A stretch of 64,000 bases of DNA, from assembly GCA_030427255.1 (NCBI GenBank), contig JAUHWY010000006.1:1-64000 (forward strand). The letters are read 5' to 3'. Shown in pieces: positions 36,660 to 45,912 of the stretch (positions are counted from its first letter, which is position 1; each line of letters starts with the position of its first letter). The notes under the pieces were generated by a model, which was not told the DNA's origin, did no database searches, and saw nothing but the letters and a program-made list of their open reading frames with translations. The position numbers and the translations under genes were made by a program. The stretch is from Bacteroidia bacterium. GTDB taxonomy: Bacteria > Bacteroidota > Bacteroidia > CAIKAF01.

Positions 36660-39218
36660 TTATTCAAACTCAAAATCATCGTTTGAGCGCACTCGATTTG
36701 GGTTTGGTCGCTCTGGCAAGGGGTCTTCGGCCTCTAAGGTGGTATCTTTCTTAAACAGGCCAAAATCGTCGCGCAATAGCGTTCTCAAGGTCTTTTTCTC
36801 CTCCTTTAAATCTTGTTTGATTTTTTGCACCGTAGAAGCCATATCGTAGCTAATTTTAGGATTGTCCATGGTACCCGTCATTTTTAAAAACAACCTGGCT
36901 CCTCCTTGGCTTTCCTCGAGCTCTCCAAACTCTTCCTGCTTGTTTTGCTTCAAAATGCGGTATTTACTTGCCAATAAGTCCTTAAGCAATAGGTTAAAAC
37001 GGTAATCTACCGTATTGTCGAATCCATGCCTTCCCGACAATTCCAGGTCTAAGGCACTGCTTCGAATATTCATGGTTGGAATAATGACTTCCGAATCGGC
37101 AATTTCAATATCGTTGGAAATGGTTTCGAAACGCACATCGTTGAGTTCCTCTAATTTTATAAAAGCAGAAAGGGCCTTTATAGGCTCAAACTCTCGTAAG
37201 CGGCCCTTTTTTATCTCCACGTGCGACCAGGCCACCGTTGCCGGCATATCGGGCGATAAATCCTGAGCTAAAGTGCCACTATACCTGGCCTTGGCGGTCA
37301 ATTTCCCTTCCACATGCTGGTGGCTCAGGCTATGCTGACCAAAATTCTCGGTGGCATAAAAAAGCTGTTGCACATTCACATCGTTCAAGCGGAGCTCACT
37401 CACCAAGGCAAAGCCGCCCTGTTCCAAAGCCCGCATTTGCCCATCCAAGCCCATGCTTCCTTCGCAGGCCAGTAGCTCTACCTCTTGCACATCCATCCTT
37501 CCCGGTCGAATCCAGGCCTTTCCTTGCACCTTTCTGGCCTTGAATTTTTGGTAACTGAACGCATCTATAGAAAAATCAGCACTCCCCTGCAAAAAACCGG
37601 GCAACATAAAGGCAGCCTCTGTTGCTTTGCCTCCCTCCTGTGTTTTCAACCACTCCTCCAGCAGCAATCGATCCATGTGTAGGCTGCCGTTCAACATGAG
37701 CAAAGGTGTTTGCCCCAAAACAAAGGCAGGTAGATTGTGGAGTTTGGCGGTCAAACGAAAGCTAGTGCTTTGACTTTTTCCACGCAAATCTTTGGTGTGG
37801 AATCCGGTCTTATCTAATTCCAACGCTCCATTCAATTCGCTTAACCCATAGCCCGATTTTGTCCAATCTAAAGACACCTGTTCCAACACCACTTTTCCGG
37901 TGCTGCTGCCTTCCAGCAACATAGAAGCACGCGACTGAATGGCGCCGTGGTATTCCAAATCCAAATGCGCCAAACCATGCATAGCCAATACGCTGTCAAC
38001 AGGCAAAAATTGCTCCCAATGGTGCAGGTCCAAAGTGCCCTGCAACCGCAAGTCTAAACGCTGAGGCTTTCCGTCTTCCCAAGCCAGGGAGGCCTTTATT
38101 GGCCTGCCTTCCATTAATGCAGTTAACTGTGGGATATCCAACCGCAAAGCGCCCTGCCCTTCCTTTTGAAGCGTGCCCTTAAAGCTAAGCCCCTCGAGCT
38201 CCAAACCGCTCTGCTTGTGGGTTAAAGCCCCCTCTTCTACCGCAAACTTCAGGTCAAACAAAAAGCTTTCGGCCTGGTTTATCGTTCCTTCCACACTTCC
38301 TTCGGCGGTGGCAAAGCCTTCTCCTTTGTAGTCTTCGGGCATCAATTGCCAATCCGGCGGCAGCAAAGCCAAGGCCTCGCTAATATTGGTCTTTTCGGTG
38401 GTGAAATTTAGCCCAAAACGTGGCTTTTCCTTACCCTCCCATTGGCCGGAAAACTTCACTCCCAACCCCGGTATTTCTATAAAACCCTCCTCTATAGCAT
38501 AGCGATTTTGTTCCAAATCCAAATTAAGAGATGCTTCCAAAAGCAAAGCCCTATCCTTAAACCAAGGATGCTTGGTATTTCCCAAAACCTGCAATTCACC
38601 TTGCCATTCCAAGCTCAACTCCCATTGCTCTTCTTCTACTCTACCCTTGGCAAACGCCTCCTCGGCATGCAATGCCAGCTTAAATGCTTTATCCACTTCC
38701 TCCCATTGAAGATCCATCGCATACAAAATGAGACCCCGTACCTCAAACTGTACCGGTTCCCCGCGGTCTGCCTCCGAGCTGTCGGCTTTCCAAATAGAAA
38801 AATTATTCTGTTCGGCACCCGCCGTGCGCACATTCAAACGGCCTTGGCGCAGTTCCAACCTGCGAACTGTATATTCCTGATATACAACATCCCAGATATT
38901 AAATTGCAAAAAAACATCCGCCGCCTCTAGCAACAAGCTATCTTCTCGAGCCAAGGCCCCAGCCTCGTAAGCCTTAACCTCTTGCAAATTAAGCGAAGCA
39001 AAAGGAAAACTATGCCAAACATCGACTTCGACCTCAGCAACCTCAATCCGGGCCGTCAAATGCCGATTCAATGAATCCAGCACATAAGCCTTAATATCGT
39101 CTTGAAAAACATAAACCAAGCCCAAGAGCACCGCCAGAAGAACCAGCACGGAACCCGTCGCCCAAAGCAAGGTCTTCCAAAGTCGACGCATCCATTTTTT
39201 TGCAACAGCATTTGGCAT
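36660..39218 (-). CDS. AsmA-like protein with N-terminal membrane anchor
   Basis: This 852-residue protein has one transmembrane helix near the N-terminus (ATGSVLVLLAVLLGLVYVF). A long beta-rich body with a repeating groove pattern follows (LDLELSGRHGFDNTVDYRFNLLL near the end). The DIKAYVLDSLNRHLTARIEVAEVEVDVWHSFPFASLNL opening is typical of AsmA/TamB-like proteins of Bacteroidota. Such proteins are bridge-like lipid carriers between the two membranes. The C-terminal 100 residues are charged. It lies alone, with repeat element E4 upstream. Confidence 0.85.
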   Translation of the reverse strand: MPNAVAKKWMRRLWKTLLWATGSVLVLLAVLLGLVYVFQDDIKAYVLDSLNRHLTARIEVAEVEVDVWHSFPFASLNLQEVKAYEAGALAREDSLLLEAADVFLQFNIWDVVYQEYTVRRLELRQGRLNVRTAGAEQNNFSIWKADSSEADRGEPVQFEVRGLILYAMDLQWEEVDKAFKLALHAEEAFAKGRVEEEQWELSLEWQGELQVLGNTKHPWFKDRALLLEASLNLDLEQNRYAIEEGFIEIPGLGVKFSGQWEGKEKPRFGLNFTTEKTNISEALALLPPDWQLMPEDYKGEGFATAEGSVEGTINQAESFLFDLKFAVEEGALTHKQSGLELEGLSFKGTLQKEGQGALRLDIPQLTALMEGRPIKASLAWEDGKPQRLDLRLQGTLDLHHWEQFLPVDSVLAMHGLAHLDLEYHGAIQSRASMLLEGSSTGKVVLEQVSLDWTKSGYGLSELNGALELDKTGFHTKDLRGKSQSTSFRLTAKLHNLPAFVLGQTPLLMLNGSLHMDRLLLEEWLKTQEGGKATEAAFMLPGFLQGSADFSIDAFSYQKFKARKVQGKAWIRPGRMDVQEVELLACEGSMGLDGQMRALEQGGFALVSELRLNDVNVQQLFYATENFGQHSLSHQHVEGKLTAKARYSGTLAQDLSPDMPATVAWSHVEIKKGRLREFEPIKALSAFIKLEELNDVRFETISNDIEIADSEVIIPTMNIRSSALDLELSGRHGFDNTVDYRFNLLLKDLLASKYRILKQNKQEEFGELEESQGGARLFLKMTGTMDNPKISYDMASTVQKIKQDLKEEKKTLRTLLRDDFGLFKKDTTLEAEDPLPERPNPNRVRSNDDFEFE

Positions 39219-39300
39219 AGGTCAAAATTGCGGCTTTTGCTTCATTAAAAGAAACAACGAAAAAGCTGCGCTTGGGGTATAAACCCATGATTTTTTATTT

Positions 39301-39453
39301 GGGGCGCTATTCCTGCTCTCGCAGGTAGTTTTTCCAAATCGGGTGGCAGCACTAAGCTTGCGGGGTCTTGCCCCATTAAGGGCAAGCCGCCGCAAGCCAA
39401 GTGCTGCCAAACCCTCTTTGTTCAAAAGCTACCTTGCTCCATCAGGGCGCCGG
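39301..39453. repeat. GC-rich inverted-repeat element E4 (family A)
   Basis: A 66-base hairpin at 39344-39409 has three stacked perfect stems: TGGCAGCACT/AGTGCTGCCA, GCTTGCGG/CCGCAAGC and CTTGCCC/GGGCAAG. The element starts TTGGGGCGC and ends GCTCCATCAGGGCGCCGG, one base before the LysE stop codon. Both ends match E1 (reverse) and, less closely, the element at 57305-57448. Confidence 0.7.
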
Positions 39454-39454
39454 G

Positions 39455-40093
39455 TTACACAAACTCTAACCAAGCCGTCCTTCCCAACAAAAAGATTCCA
39501 AAGCCTAGGAAAATTAGACCCAAGATTCGGTTCATCATAACCATTCTGCGTGGGGTGAAAAAGAATTTGAGCTTGCCTGCAAAATAAATTTTAAGCACGT
39601 CTAAGCCCAATAGGGTAATCAATGTGAGGGTAAAATGCCATTTAATTTGTTCCGGATTGTTGTTAAACTCTGCAGACACAAAGGCAAAAGTGCCCATCCA
39701 GAACAACATGACCGATGGATTAACTGTATTGTAAAAAAAACCTTCACCAAACAATTTAAGGTAGTTGCTTTTGCGCCCGCGCATCATATCTCTCACCTTT
39801 TTAGCTTCACGGTTTTTAGAAAACCATTTAAACAAACCCATGCCAATAAGCAAAACACCTCCGCCTAAGCTAACCCAGGTTATGATTTCGGGGTGGTCGT
39901 CCAAATAAGTTCCCAAGGAGTAAAACGCAAGCAAAATAAAGCCGGCATCGCTGGTAAGAATGCCCAGTTCCATGGCAAAAGTGCGCCAAAAACCTTCCCG
40001 TATGGATGTTTGAATTAGAGCAAACATCACAGGACCTGCAGCTACGCTGAGGGTAAGTCCCATTAGAATTCCGGTGGCAATCACTTGCGGCAT
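39455..40093 (-). CDS. LysE-family translocator
   Basis: This 212-residue membrane protein has six hydrophobic helices. The family start (ATGILMGLTLSVAAGPVMFALIQTSI) has the conserved SVxxGP motif. LysE/RhtB proteins export amino acids or related small polar molecules. It is 34 bases downstream of the GH3-family gene on the same strand and probably co-transcribed with it, so its cargo could be a GH3 product; that is an inference. The stop codon abuts repeat element E4. Confidence 0.88.
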   Translation of the reverse strand: MPQVIATGILMGLTLSVAAGPVMFALIQTSIREGFWRTFAMELGILTSDAGFILLAFYSLGTYLDDHPEIITWVSLGGGVLLIGMGLFKWFSKNREAKKVRDMMRGRKSNYLKLFGEGFFYNTVNPSVMLFWMGTFAFVSAEFNNNPEQIKWHFTLTLITLLGLDVLKIYFAGKLKFFFTPRRMVMMNRILGLIFLGFGIFLLGRTAWLEFV

Positions 40094-40127
40094 GAGGTCC
40101 GCAATTTACCAAAAGTCCGCCACACCA

Positions 40128-41675
40128 TTAGTTGCTCTGCTTGGCATTCAGGTATTGGTTCCAGCTTTCCAACTGCTTTTCCCTCAATACCCTTGGAAAT
40201 TTGTTTTGAGAACCCATTTTACCTTGTGCCTCCATCCAGCCGTAAAACAGCTCCGGCGATAGCAACTCTACCTTTACTTCTTTAAGTGCATGGGCGCGCT
40301 CCACCGCATAATCGTCGTTGAGAACTTTCAAATAAGCATCAATCTTTTCTGCTACTTCCTGGGCCGTAAACGGAATTTCACCTTGTACACCCAAATACCA
40401 TTTGTGTCCAAACAAATTGCCGATTTGTACCGGAACCACCGTAAATTCCGGAATCGAACAGTTGCACTCCTCCCCCAACATCTCCAAAGCCTTTATCATA
40501 TTGTCCACCGATAAATGCTCTCCACAAAGGCTCAAAAAGTGCTTGGTGCGTCCGGTAATAATTATTTCGCGGTGTGCCAAGGAGCTAAAGCGAATGGTGT
40601 CGCCAATCAGGTAACGCCAAGCTCCCGCATTGGTGCTGAGCAAAAGGGCGTATTCTTGCCCCTCCTGCACTTCATGAATGAGCAAAGGCCTTGGTATTTC
40701 TTTTTTAAGCTGCCCGTCCGGCTCAAAGTGCTCCGAGTCAAATGGGATAAATTCCAAAAAAATCCCATTATTCATTACCAACTCCATGCCTTTTACGTCC
40801 TTGCGGCTTTGATAAGCAATAAAACCTTCGCTGGCCAAGTAGGTTTCTAGGTAATGTACTTTTTTCCCCAATAGGCTTTCAAACGACTTTTTATAAGGCT
40901 CAAGAGCCACCCCACCGTAAATAAAAATGGAAAGGTTGGGCCACAACTCATGTATGTGTTTTAACCCATAGGTTTGAATGATGCGCTCCAATATGATTTG
41001 ATTCCAGGCCGGAACTCCTGTAATCATGCCAATGTCCCACTTAGGCGCATGCTTTACAATTTCTTCAATTTTTAGATTCCAATCCTTGAATTTGGCTATT
41101 TGTTTCCCCGGTTTGTAAAAAGGCGCAGTATAAAAAGGCATTTTGGCCTGACTAATTCCGCTTAAATCACCAATATAATGGTTGCCTACCCGGGTTAAGT
41201 CAGAAGATCCACCAACCACCAGCACTCCTTTTCTAAACAAGTCCTCGGGTAAGTCGTAGTTCACCAAAGAAAGAATTTGCCGGATAGAAGTTTTCCGGTT
41301 GGAACGAATCATGGAGTTGGTTATAGGCAACTGCTTAGAAGCAGAACCACTGGTGCCGGAACTCAAGGCAAAGTACTTTACACGACCCGGCCAGCACACA
41401 TTGGAGGCTCCTTGCAAACTTTTATGCCACCAAGACTCGTGAATTTGGTTGTAGTCAACCATAGGCACTCTTTCTTGAAAAGTGCGCAGTGGATCCGGAG
41501 ATGCCAATATGCTTCCAAAACCATAGTAGCTGCCAAACTCAGTCTGCTTTGCCTTGCGCAAAAGTTTTACAAGGGTTTTGCGCTGCATGGACTCAGGGGA
41601 AGCACTTCGTCTAACCCTATGCATGGTTTTGCGGAGCTTTAACGCACGTTTTACTACATTACCCAGCAAATCCAT
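40128..41675 (-). CDS. GH3-family acyl-adenylating amidosynthetase
   Basis: This 515-residue member of the GH3 (auxin-responsive promoter) superfamily shows adenylation motifs: ATP-binding SSGTSGSASKQLPIT, the middle block YLASEGFIAY, and NAGAWRYLIGDTIRF with the ATP-binding Asp. Plant GH3 enzymes join acyl acids to amino acids; bacterial members have few known substrates. Length is shorter than plant proteins but usual for Bacteroidota. It starts 10 bases after the pseudouridine synthase gene and precedes a LysE exporter, forming a three-gene unit. Confidence 0.9.
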   Translation of the reverse strand: MDLLGNVVKRALKLRKTMHRVRRSASPESMQRKTLVKLLRKAKQTEFGSYYGFGSILASPDPLRTFQERVPMVDYNQIHESWWHKSLQGASNVCWPGRVKYFALSSGTSGSASKQLPITNSMIRSNRKTSIRQILSLVNYDLPEDLFRKGVLVVGGSSDLTRVGNHYIGDLSGISQAKMPFYTAPFYKPGKQIAKFKDWNLKIEEIVKHAPKWDIGMITGVPAWNQIILERIIQTYGLKHIHELWPNLSIFIYGGVALEPYKKSFESLLGKKVHYLETYLASEGFIAYQSRKDVKGMELVMNNGIFLEFIPFDSEHFEPDGQLKKEIPRPLLIHEVQEGQEYALLLSTNAGAWRYLIGDTIRFSSLAHREIIITGRTKHFLSLCGEHLSVDNMIKALEMLGEECNCSIPEFTVVPVQIGNLFGHKWYLGVQGEIPFTAQEVAEKIDAYLKVLNDDYAVERAHALKEVKVELLSPELFYGWMEAQGKMGSQNKFPRVLREKQLESWNQYLNAKQSN

Positions 41676-41685
41676 ATCCTAGGTT

Positions 41686-42558
41686 TCATAACCGTTTTAG
41701 AAACACCACTTCTTCCGGAGTTAAATGTCGGGCTTGCCCTCGTTTTAGTCCTTTTTTGGTGAGACCTGCAAACCAAACTCTGTCTAATTTAACCACTCTA
41801 TAGCCCAAGTGTTCAAACATTCGACGCACAATTCGGTTCTTGCCGGAATGAATTTTCAAACCAATGTGTTTGGCATCTGCACCTTCTACTTGGTCTATTT
41901 CGTCGGGTTTAATGAATCCGTCTTCGAGCTTTAGGCCTTTTCGTAATGCCTCCAAATGCTCAGGACTTAGTCTTTTATCCAGTTCGGCATGGTAAATCTT
42001 GCCTACTTTTCCCGACGGATGCAGCAATTTGTCTGCCAAGCCTCCATCGTTGGTAAACAATAGCACCCCCGTGGTATTACGATCCAAACGACCCACCGGA
42101 TATACCCTTTCCTTGCAAAGCTCATGCACCAGGTGCATTACTGTTTTTCGATTGTTGGGGTCTTTGGTGGTGGTTATGTAGTCCTTGGGTTTATTGAGCA
42201 ATACGTATACGGGCTTTTCGCCCATAACACGCTTGTCGCCCAAGAGTACTTTATCTCCGGGCATCACCCGTAAGCCCATTTCTGTAACCACCTCTCCGTT
42301 GATGCTCACGGCCCCTGTTTTAATAAGCTCATCGGCTTCGCGCCTTGAACAAAGCCCTGCATTGGCCAAAAACTTGTTAAGACGCACGCCGGGACGGTCA
42401 GAGTCTTCACTTCCTCGTTTGGTTTTTAACTTTTTGGGCCTATTGGAAGGCCTGGCTCCACCGGATTTGTTCGCAAATGGCTTATTCCCCGTAGGTTTAT
42501 TCCCTCGAGGCGAGGAGGGACGAGAAGAAGAACCTTTAAATTTTTTATCTTGGGGCAT
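41686..42558 (-). CDS. RsuA/RluB-family pseudouridine synthase
   Basis: The likely start is the ATG at 42558 (MPQDKKFKGSS), giving 290 residues; an ATG seven codons earlier at 42579 is possible. An N-terminal basic disordered tail of about 60 residues precedes an S4 RNA-binding domain (VRLNKFLANAGLCSRREADELI). The catalytic domain has the active Asp in PVGRLDRNTTGVLLFTNDG. Enzymes of this family modify uridines in 23S or 16S rRNA; the Lys/Arg-rich extension is common in Bacteroidota RluB-like proteins. It heads a probable operon with GH3 and lysE. Confidence 0.9.
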   Translation of the reverse strand: MPQDKKFKGSSSRPSSPRGNKPTGNKPFANKSGGARPSNRPKKLKTKRGSEDSDRPGVRLNKFLANAGLCSRREADELIKTGAVSINGEVVTEMGLRVMPGDKVLLGDKRVMGEKPVYVLLNKPKDYITTTKDPNNRKTVMHLVHELCKERVYPVGRLDRNTTGVLLFTNDGGLADKLLHPSGKVGKIYHAELDKRLSPEHLEALRKGLKLEDGFIKPDEIDQVEGADAKHIGLKIHSGKNRIVRRMFEHLGYRVVKLDRVWFAGLTKKGLKRGQARHLTPEEVVFLKRL

Positions 42559-42688
42559 ATGGCGCTTTACTTTTTGCAAAAGTAGGCAAAAGGAATCGAG
42601 CCGTATTATGGAGTCTTACCAAAGGATGCCCCCACCTTGCAAAGAACTTAACCGATTTGAAACCGATTTAGACCCGGTATGCAACACC

Positions 42689-43042
42689 TTAAGGAAAGAC
42701 TGCCGGGAAATGGTGAAAAGTCACTCCGCCCTCCCTGTAGTTTACTATTACCAAGTCGAACCTATACTCTTTGGATTCGTTTTGTTGTTGAATAAACCTT
42801 TCGGCTTGCTCCAAAAGACTTTGCTGTTGCTTTCTGCTAGGTAGAGCCTCCTCTAAATTGGCCAATCCGTAGCGGGTTTTCACCTCTACAAAAACCAAAA
42901 ATTGGTCTTTGGCCAAAATTAGGTCAATGTCACCATGTCCTCGGGTCCAATTCTTATGGAGCAAGGTATATCCTTGTTGCTCCAACCATTGTGCAGCGGC
43001 CTCTTCGCCTTTGCTACCTGTTTGCTGTTTTGCCGTTTTCAT
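42689..43042 (-). CDS. YraN/UPF0102 endonuclease-like protein
   Basis: The ATG at 43042 (MKTAKQQTGSKGEEAAAQWL) gives 117 residues, the normal length; the frame extends 12 codons further upstream to 43078. The nuclease core is GHGDIDLILAKDQFLVFVEVKTRYG, with the Asp and E-x-K residues of the Holliday-junction-resolvase-like fold. Its role is not established; in several phyla yraN lies near DNA-repair or ribosome genes. It is separated from the pseudouridine synthase gene by 130 bases of plain sequence. Confidence 0.9.
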   Translation of the reverse strand: MKTAKQQTGSKGEEAAAQWLEQQGYTLLHKNWTRGHGDIDLILAKDQFLVFVEVKTRYGLANLEEALPSRKQQQSLLEQAERFIQQQNESKEYRFDLVIVNYREGGVTFHHFPAVFP

Positions 43043-43163
43043 GTTAAAAGCATTTAAACGGGCGGGGAAACGCAACAATTGGCAGGATTTTGGTGTCTAA
43101 ATATACAGATAAACGCCCAAAAAAGTCATTGCTCAAGTAGACCAAAGGCTATACTTTAGAAGT

Positions 43164-43349
43164 ATGAACCCAGTAGACACAAAAATACAAAGCAGTTCAT
43201 CGGTAAAGCCAAAGCGGCCGGAACGTGAGGTGGTATATTGGGGCTATTTAAACGGAAAAGCTACCCGCTTTGTGATTCGGTTTGATCCCGAAACGCAAAG
43301 CTATGTGCGGGTTCGCTACCGCAACGATGTCCCCGAGCGGATTTATTGA
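43164..43349 (+). CDS. Small protein of 61 residues, unknown
   Basis: The product starts MNPVDTKIQSSSSVKPKRPE, then forms a compact segment VVYWGYLNGKATRFVIRFD and ends YRNDVPERIY. The last 40 residues have alternating hydrophobic and charged positions like a small beta-hairpin protein, and codon use is similar to neighbours. It is not recognised. TACTTTAG, a near match to the phylum's -7 box, lies just before the ATG. The end overlaps the convergent SRPBCC gene by seven bases. Confidence 0.5.
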   Translation: MNPVDTKIQSSSSVKPKRPEREVVYWGYLNGKATRFVIRFDPETQSYVRVRYRNDVPERIY

Positions 43350-44374
43350 GCGCTTTGAACAGGCCAATAAATCCAAGTAATCCATTGTTCAGGATTTGGC
43401 TCTTTCTCCGGGTCGGTAACATACACTTCCATAGGAGGTCCGGCCTCCATGTACGCATGGTTTACCAAATGTATTTTCAGCGCTTCGTAGGCCTTATCCA
43501 TGGTTTCGTAGGGCCCACGATGTTCGGTAAACAAACAAGAAGTAGACTCCAAATCTCTAAATGAAGCATAACTGCTTTCGAAGGGTTCAGGAAAAGGCGA
43601 TTTAAATGCAATAGCTGCTTCCACATCGGAGGTGTCTTTTTGGTAGCTATGGTAAATAGCAGTTACCCAATGATTGCTGTCGGGCTTAAGTCCATTGGCA
43701 TACAATTGGGTATATAGCTCGGTGTACATACGTACAAAAGTTTGGTTCATTTCTTGACCTCCTGAAACGGTTTCGCGGTGTCCAAAAATGCGCAAAGCGG
43801 GGCGCTCCTCAGATCGAATATCGTAGGCAGGAACAGGTCCAAAGCCTTCAGCCATGCCCGCCATACTAAGCATGTTTTTCTGAAAGTCTTGTGCAATCTG
43901 TTCCTCCACATTGCCAAGTTTAAAAAAGAGACGAGAAATAAGGTTGGGAAGTTCAACCACATCTTGCCAAGTGATGGTAAGTTGCTCACCGGCGCTATTT
44001 AGCTCAATAAACCCATTGGATACCGAAGTCCAAGGCTCCATAAACTCCATGGTATATTCCAATTTTTGATTGGGAACCATATCGGTAACGGTAAGTTTGC
44101 CTTTTCCAACTTCTTTTCCTTCCCAAGCCATCCAAGCGCCTTTTCCTCTGGTATGCTCTGAGTAAGTGTATTTGGCTTTGGGGTCAGCTTTGCGCCATTC
44201 TGACCAAGCAGACCAGTTTTTCAGGTCATTGATGAGGTAAAATACACGCTGAGGGTCGGCTTTGGTAGTAACGGCTTGAGTAACCGTAGCCTTATTGGGC
44301 AAGATAGCCCCATAAATAAGTGCGATTGCCACCAATGCAACCAGAACCAGAACAAAATACTTCAGGAATTTCAT
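43343..44374 (-). CDS. Membrane-anchored SRPBCC + GyrI-like domain protein
   Basis: This 343-residue protein has one N-terminal transmembrane helix (FLKYFVLVLVALVAIALIYG). A polyketide-cyclase/SRPBCC domain follows (residues about 35-170; VFYLINDLKNWSAWSEW, YTMEFMEPWTSVSNGFIEL). The C-terminal domain is GyrI-like/effector-binding (residues about 190-340; FGHRETVSGGQEMNQTF, TEHRGPYETMDKAYEAL). Both domains bind small hydrophobic ligands. This combination is recurrent in Bacteroidota and lacks a DNA-binding part. The ligand is unknown. Repeat element E5 lies immediately upstream. Confidence 0.85.
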   Translation of the reverse strand: MKFLKYFVLVLVALVAIALIYGAILPNKATVTQAVTTKADPQRVFYLINDLKNWSAWSEWRKADPKAKYTYSEHTRGKGAWMAWEGKEVGKGKLTVTDMVPNQKLEYTMEFMEPWTSVSNGFIELNSAGEQLTITWQDVVELPNLISRLFFKLGNVEEQIAQDFQKNMLSMAGMAEGFGPVPAYDIRSEERPALRIFGHRETVSGGQEMNQTFVRMYTELYTQLYANGLKPDSNHWVTAIYHSYQKDTSDVEAAIAFKSPFPEPFESSYASFRDLESTSCLFTEHRGPYETMDKAYEALKIHLVNHAYMEAGPPMEVYVTDPEKEPNPEQWITWIYWPVQSAQ

Positions 44375-44415
44375 AAATTTAAATTGTAGGTTTAAAAAGA
44401 GCGTCGAAAAATCAT

Positions 44416-44577
44416 GCGGCAGGGGTGGAGCGGAATACCCGCCGAAACTGCAAGGTTGCAGCCCCTTAGGCGAGGATTTGGAGCTTTAGCAAAAACCCAA
44501 AGCCTTAGGGGCTGCCCTTGCGGTGAGGCGGTATGGAGGGACGACCCGGTGCTTTGCAGCCGCCCCAACCCTCACGC
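44416..44577. repeat. GC-rich inverted-repeat element E5 (family A)
   Basis: GCAGCCCCTTAGGC at 44458-44471 and GCCTTAGGGGCTGC at 44502-44515 form a 14-bp stem with one mismatch. The left end (GCAGGGGTGGAGCG) matches the E1 end GCAGGGATGGAGCG at 13 of 14 positions, and the right end reads as TTGGGGCGG on the other strand, like other family A elements. It fills the 245-base gap between two genes on the same strand. Confidence 0.62.
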
Positions 44578-44619
44578 AATAAGCACGAAAGCTACAAAAT
44601 AAAAAACGAAAAATCTAAC

Positions 44620-45867
44620 CTATTGGCCCCGGCGGATGGCTTCGACAGGTGCAAGCCGGCTGGCACTCCAAGCGGGGAAAATGCCGGCAACCAAGCCCAC
44701 AAAGGCAGCAATCCACAATCCGCTAATTATGTTGCTTATGCTCAATTGCATATCAAAAATATCCAAACTTCGAACGGCGTAGGCAACCAGAGCAACCAAA
44801 AGTAGACCAAGCAGTCCTCCCACGATGGATAAAGAAAGTGCCTCCATCATAAATTGCAAAAGAATAAAGCTGCGTTTAGCGCCCAAAGCCTTTTGTAGTC
44901 CAATAATTGGGGTGCGTTCGCGAACGGAAACGAAAAGGATGTTGGCGACTCCAAAGGCACCTACCAGAATGGCAATACCCCCAATAAATAAGCCCACGGT
45001 ATTGAGAATTCCGGTGAGGCTTGCACTTTGTTCTTGCAGAAGCCCCGACTCATTGAGTGCAAAATCGTCTTCTTCTAAGGGGTGAATTTTGCGTATGGCG
45101 CGCATGGCGCCTTTGAGTTCGCTCCGCAGGTAAGCAAGGGCAACTCCTTGTTTTGGCCGTGCCAAAATTTCGCGTTGGCGGTAACGCCCTCGCGTATTGA
45201 ACATGGATTTAAAGTTGGGGTAGGCAATATGCACCCGTTCGTCTTCGCCAAAATCAATAAGGCTTTGCCCCTTTTCTTCGAGCACTCCGATCACGGTGAA
45301 TTTGCCTGAGCCAATGCGAAACTCTTGACCTACAGCCTGACCTCCGGGAAACAGCATGCGAGCGACCTCGGAGCCAATAACGGCTCCGGGACTGCCTTGA
45401 GCGAGTTCGGCCTCATTAAAAAAACGTCCTTGATGGAGTTTAATGTCCAACACTTCTTTAATTCCTTCACTCAAACCTACGATGGTGGTGTTTTTCATGG
45501 AACGGTTTAGGTAGCTCAGCTGGGCATCGTCGTAGCTACGGAAAGACACATGAGCAAAAGACTCCACCCTATCGCGCAGCCACCGGGATTCTTTCTGACT
45601 TGGCTGAGGGCGGTTGATGTATTTCCACCAAGGTTGGTCAAAACCACCGGACCAAGGCCATTTCTGGACAAAAATCACATCATCTCCAAGGCTGGACAAG
45701 GATTGGTTAATTCCGCGCTGCAGCCCATCGACCAAAGTGTTGATGGAGATGATGAGAAAAATACCAATAACCATACCCAAAAGGGAGAGCAGACTACGCA
45801 ATTTATTGGCCGTAAGGCTTCGAAAGGCGAAACGAGCGGGCTCAAACAAAGTGTAGAAGATGCGCAT
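44620..45867 (-). CDS. MacB/FtsX-type ABC transporter permease
   Basis: This 415-residue protein begins with a transmembrane helix (LSLLGMVIGIFLIISINTLV). A MacB-like periplasmic core domain follows (residues about 45-260; VGLSEGIKEVLDIKLHQGRFF, VIGSEVARMLFPGGQAVGQEFRIG). Three C-terminal helices form the FtsX domain (IGGIAILVGAFGVANILFVSVRERTPIIGLQKALGA). It is the permease half of a mechanotransmission-type exporter. No ATPase or adaptor gene is adjacent in this window, so its partner must be elsewhere. It is divergent from purH. Confidence 0.92.
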   Translation of the reverse strand: MRIFYTLFEPARFAFRSLTANKLRSLLSLLGMVIGIFLIISINTLVDGLQRGINQSLSSLGDDVIFVQKWPWSGGFDQPWWKYINRPQPSQKESRWLRDRVESFAHVSFRSYDDAQLSYLNRSMKNTTIVGLSEGIKEVLDIKLHQGRFFNEAELAQGSPGAVIGSEVARMLFPGGQAVGQEFRIGSGKFTVIGVLEEKGQSLIDFGEDERVHIAYPNFKSMFNTRGRYRQREILARPKQGVALAYLRSELKGAMRAIRKIHPLEEDDFALNESGLLQEQSASLTGILNTVGLFIGGIAILVGAFGVANILFVSVRERTPIIGLQKALGAKRSFILLQFMMEALSLSIVGGLLGLLLVALVAYAVRSLDIFDMQLSISNIISGLWIAAFVGLVAGIFPAWSASRLAPVEAIRRGQ

Positions 45868-45912
45868 TTTGGGACAAAAATGGATAAAATCTTACTTGGA
45901 AAAATAAAAAAA

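Noticed and set aside
42185-42844. 219-codon plus-strand frame over the pseudouridine synthase gene
   Set aside because: Antisense to an S4/pseudouridine synthase gene with intact catalytic motif.
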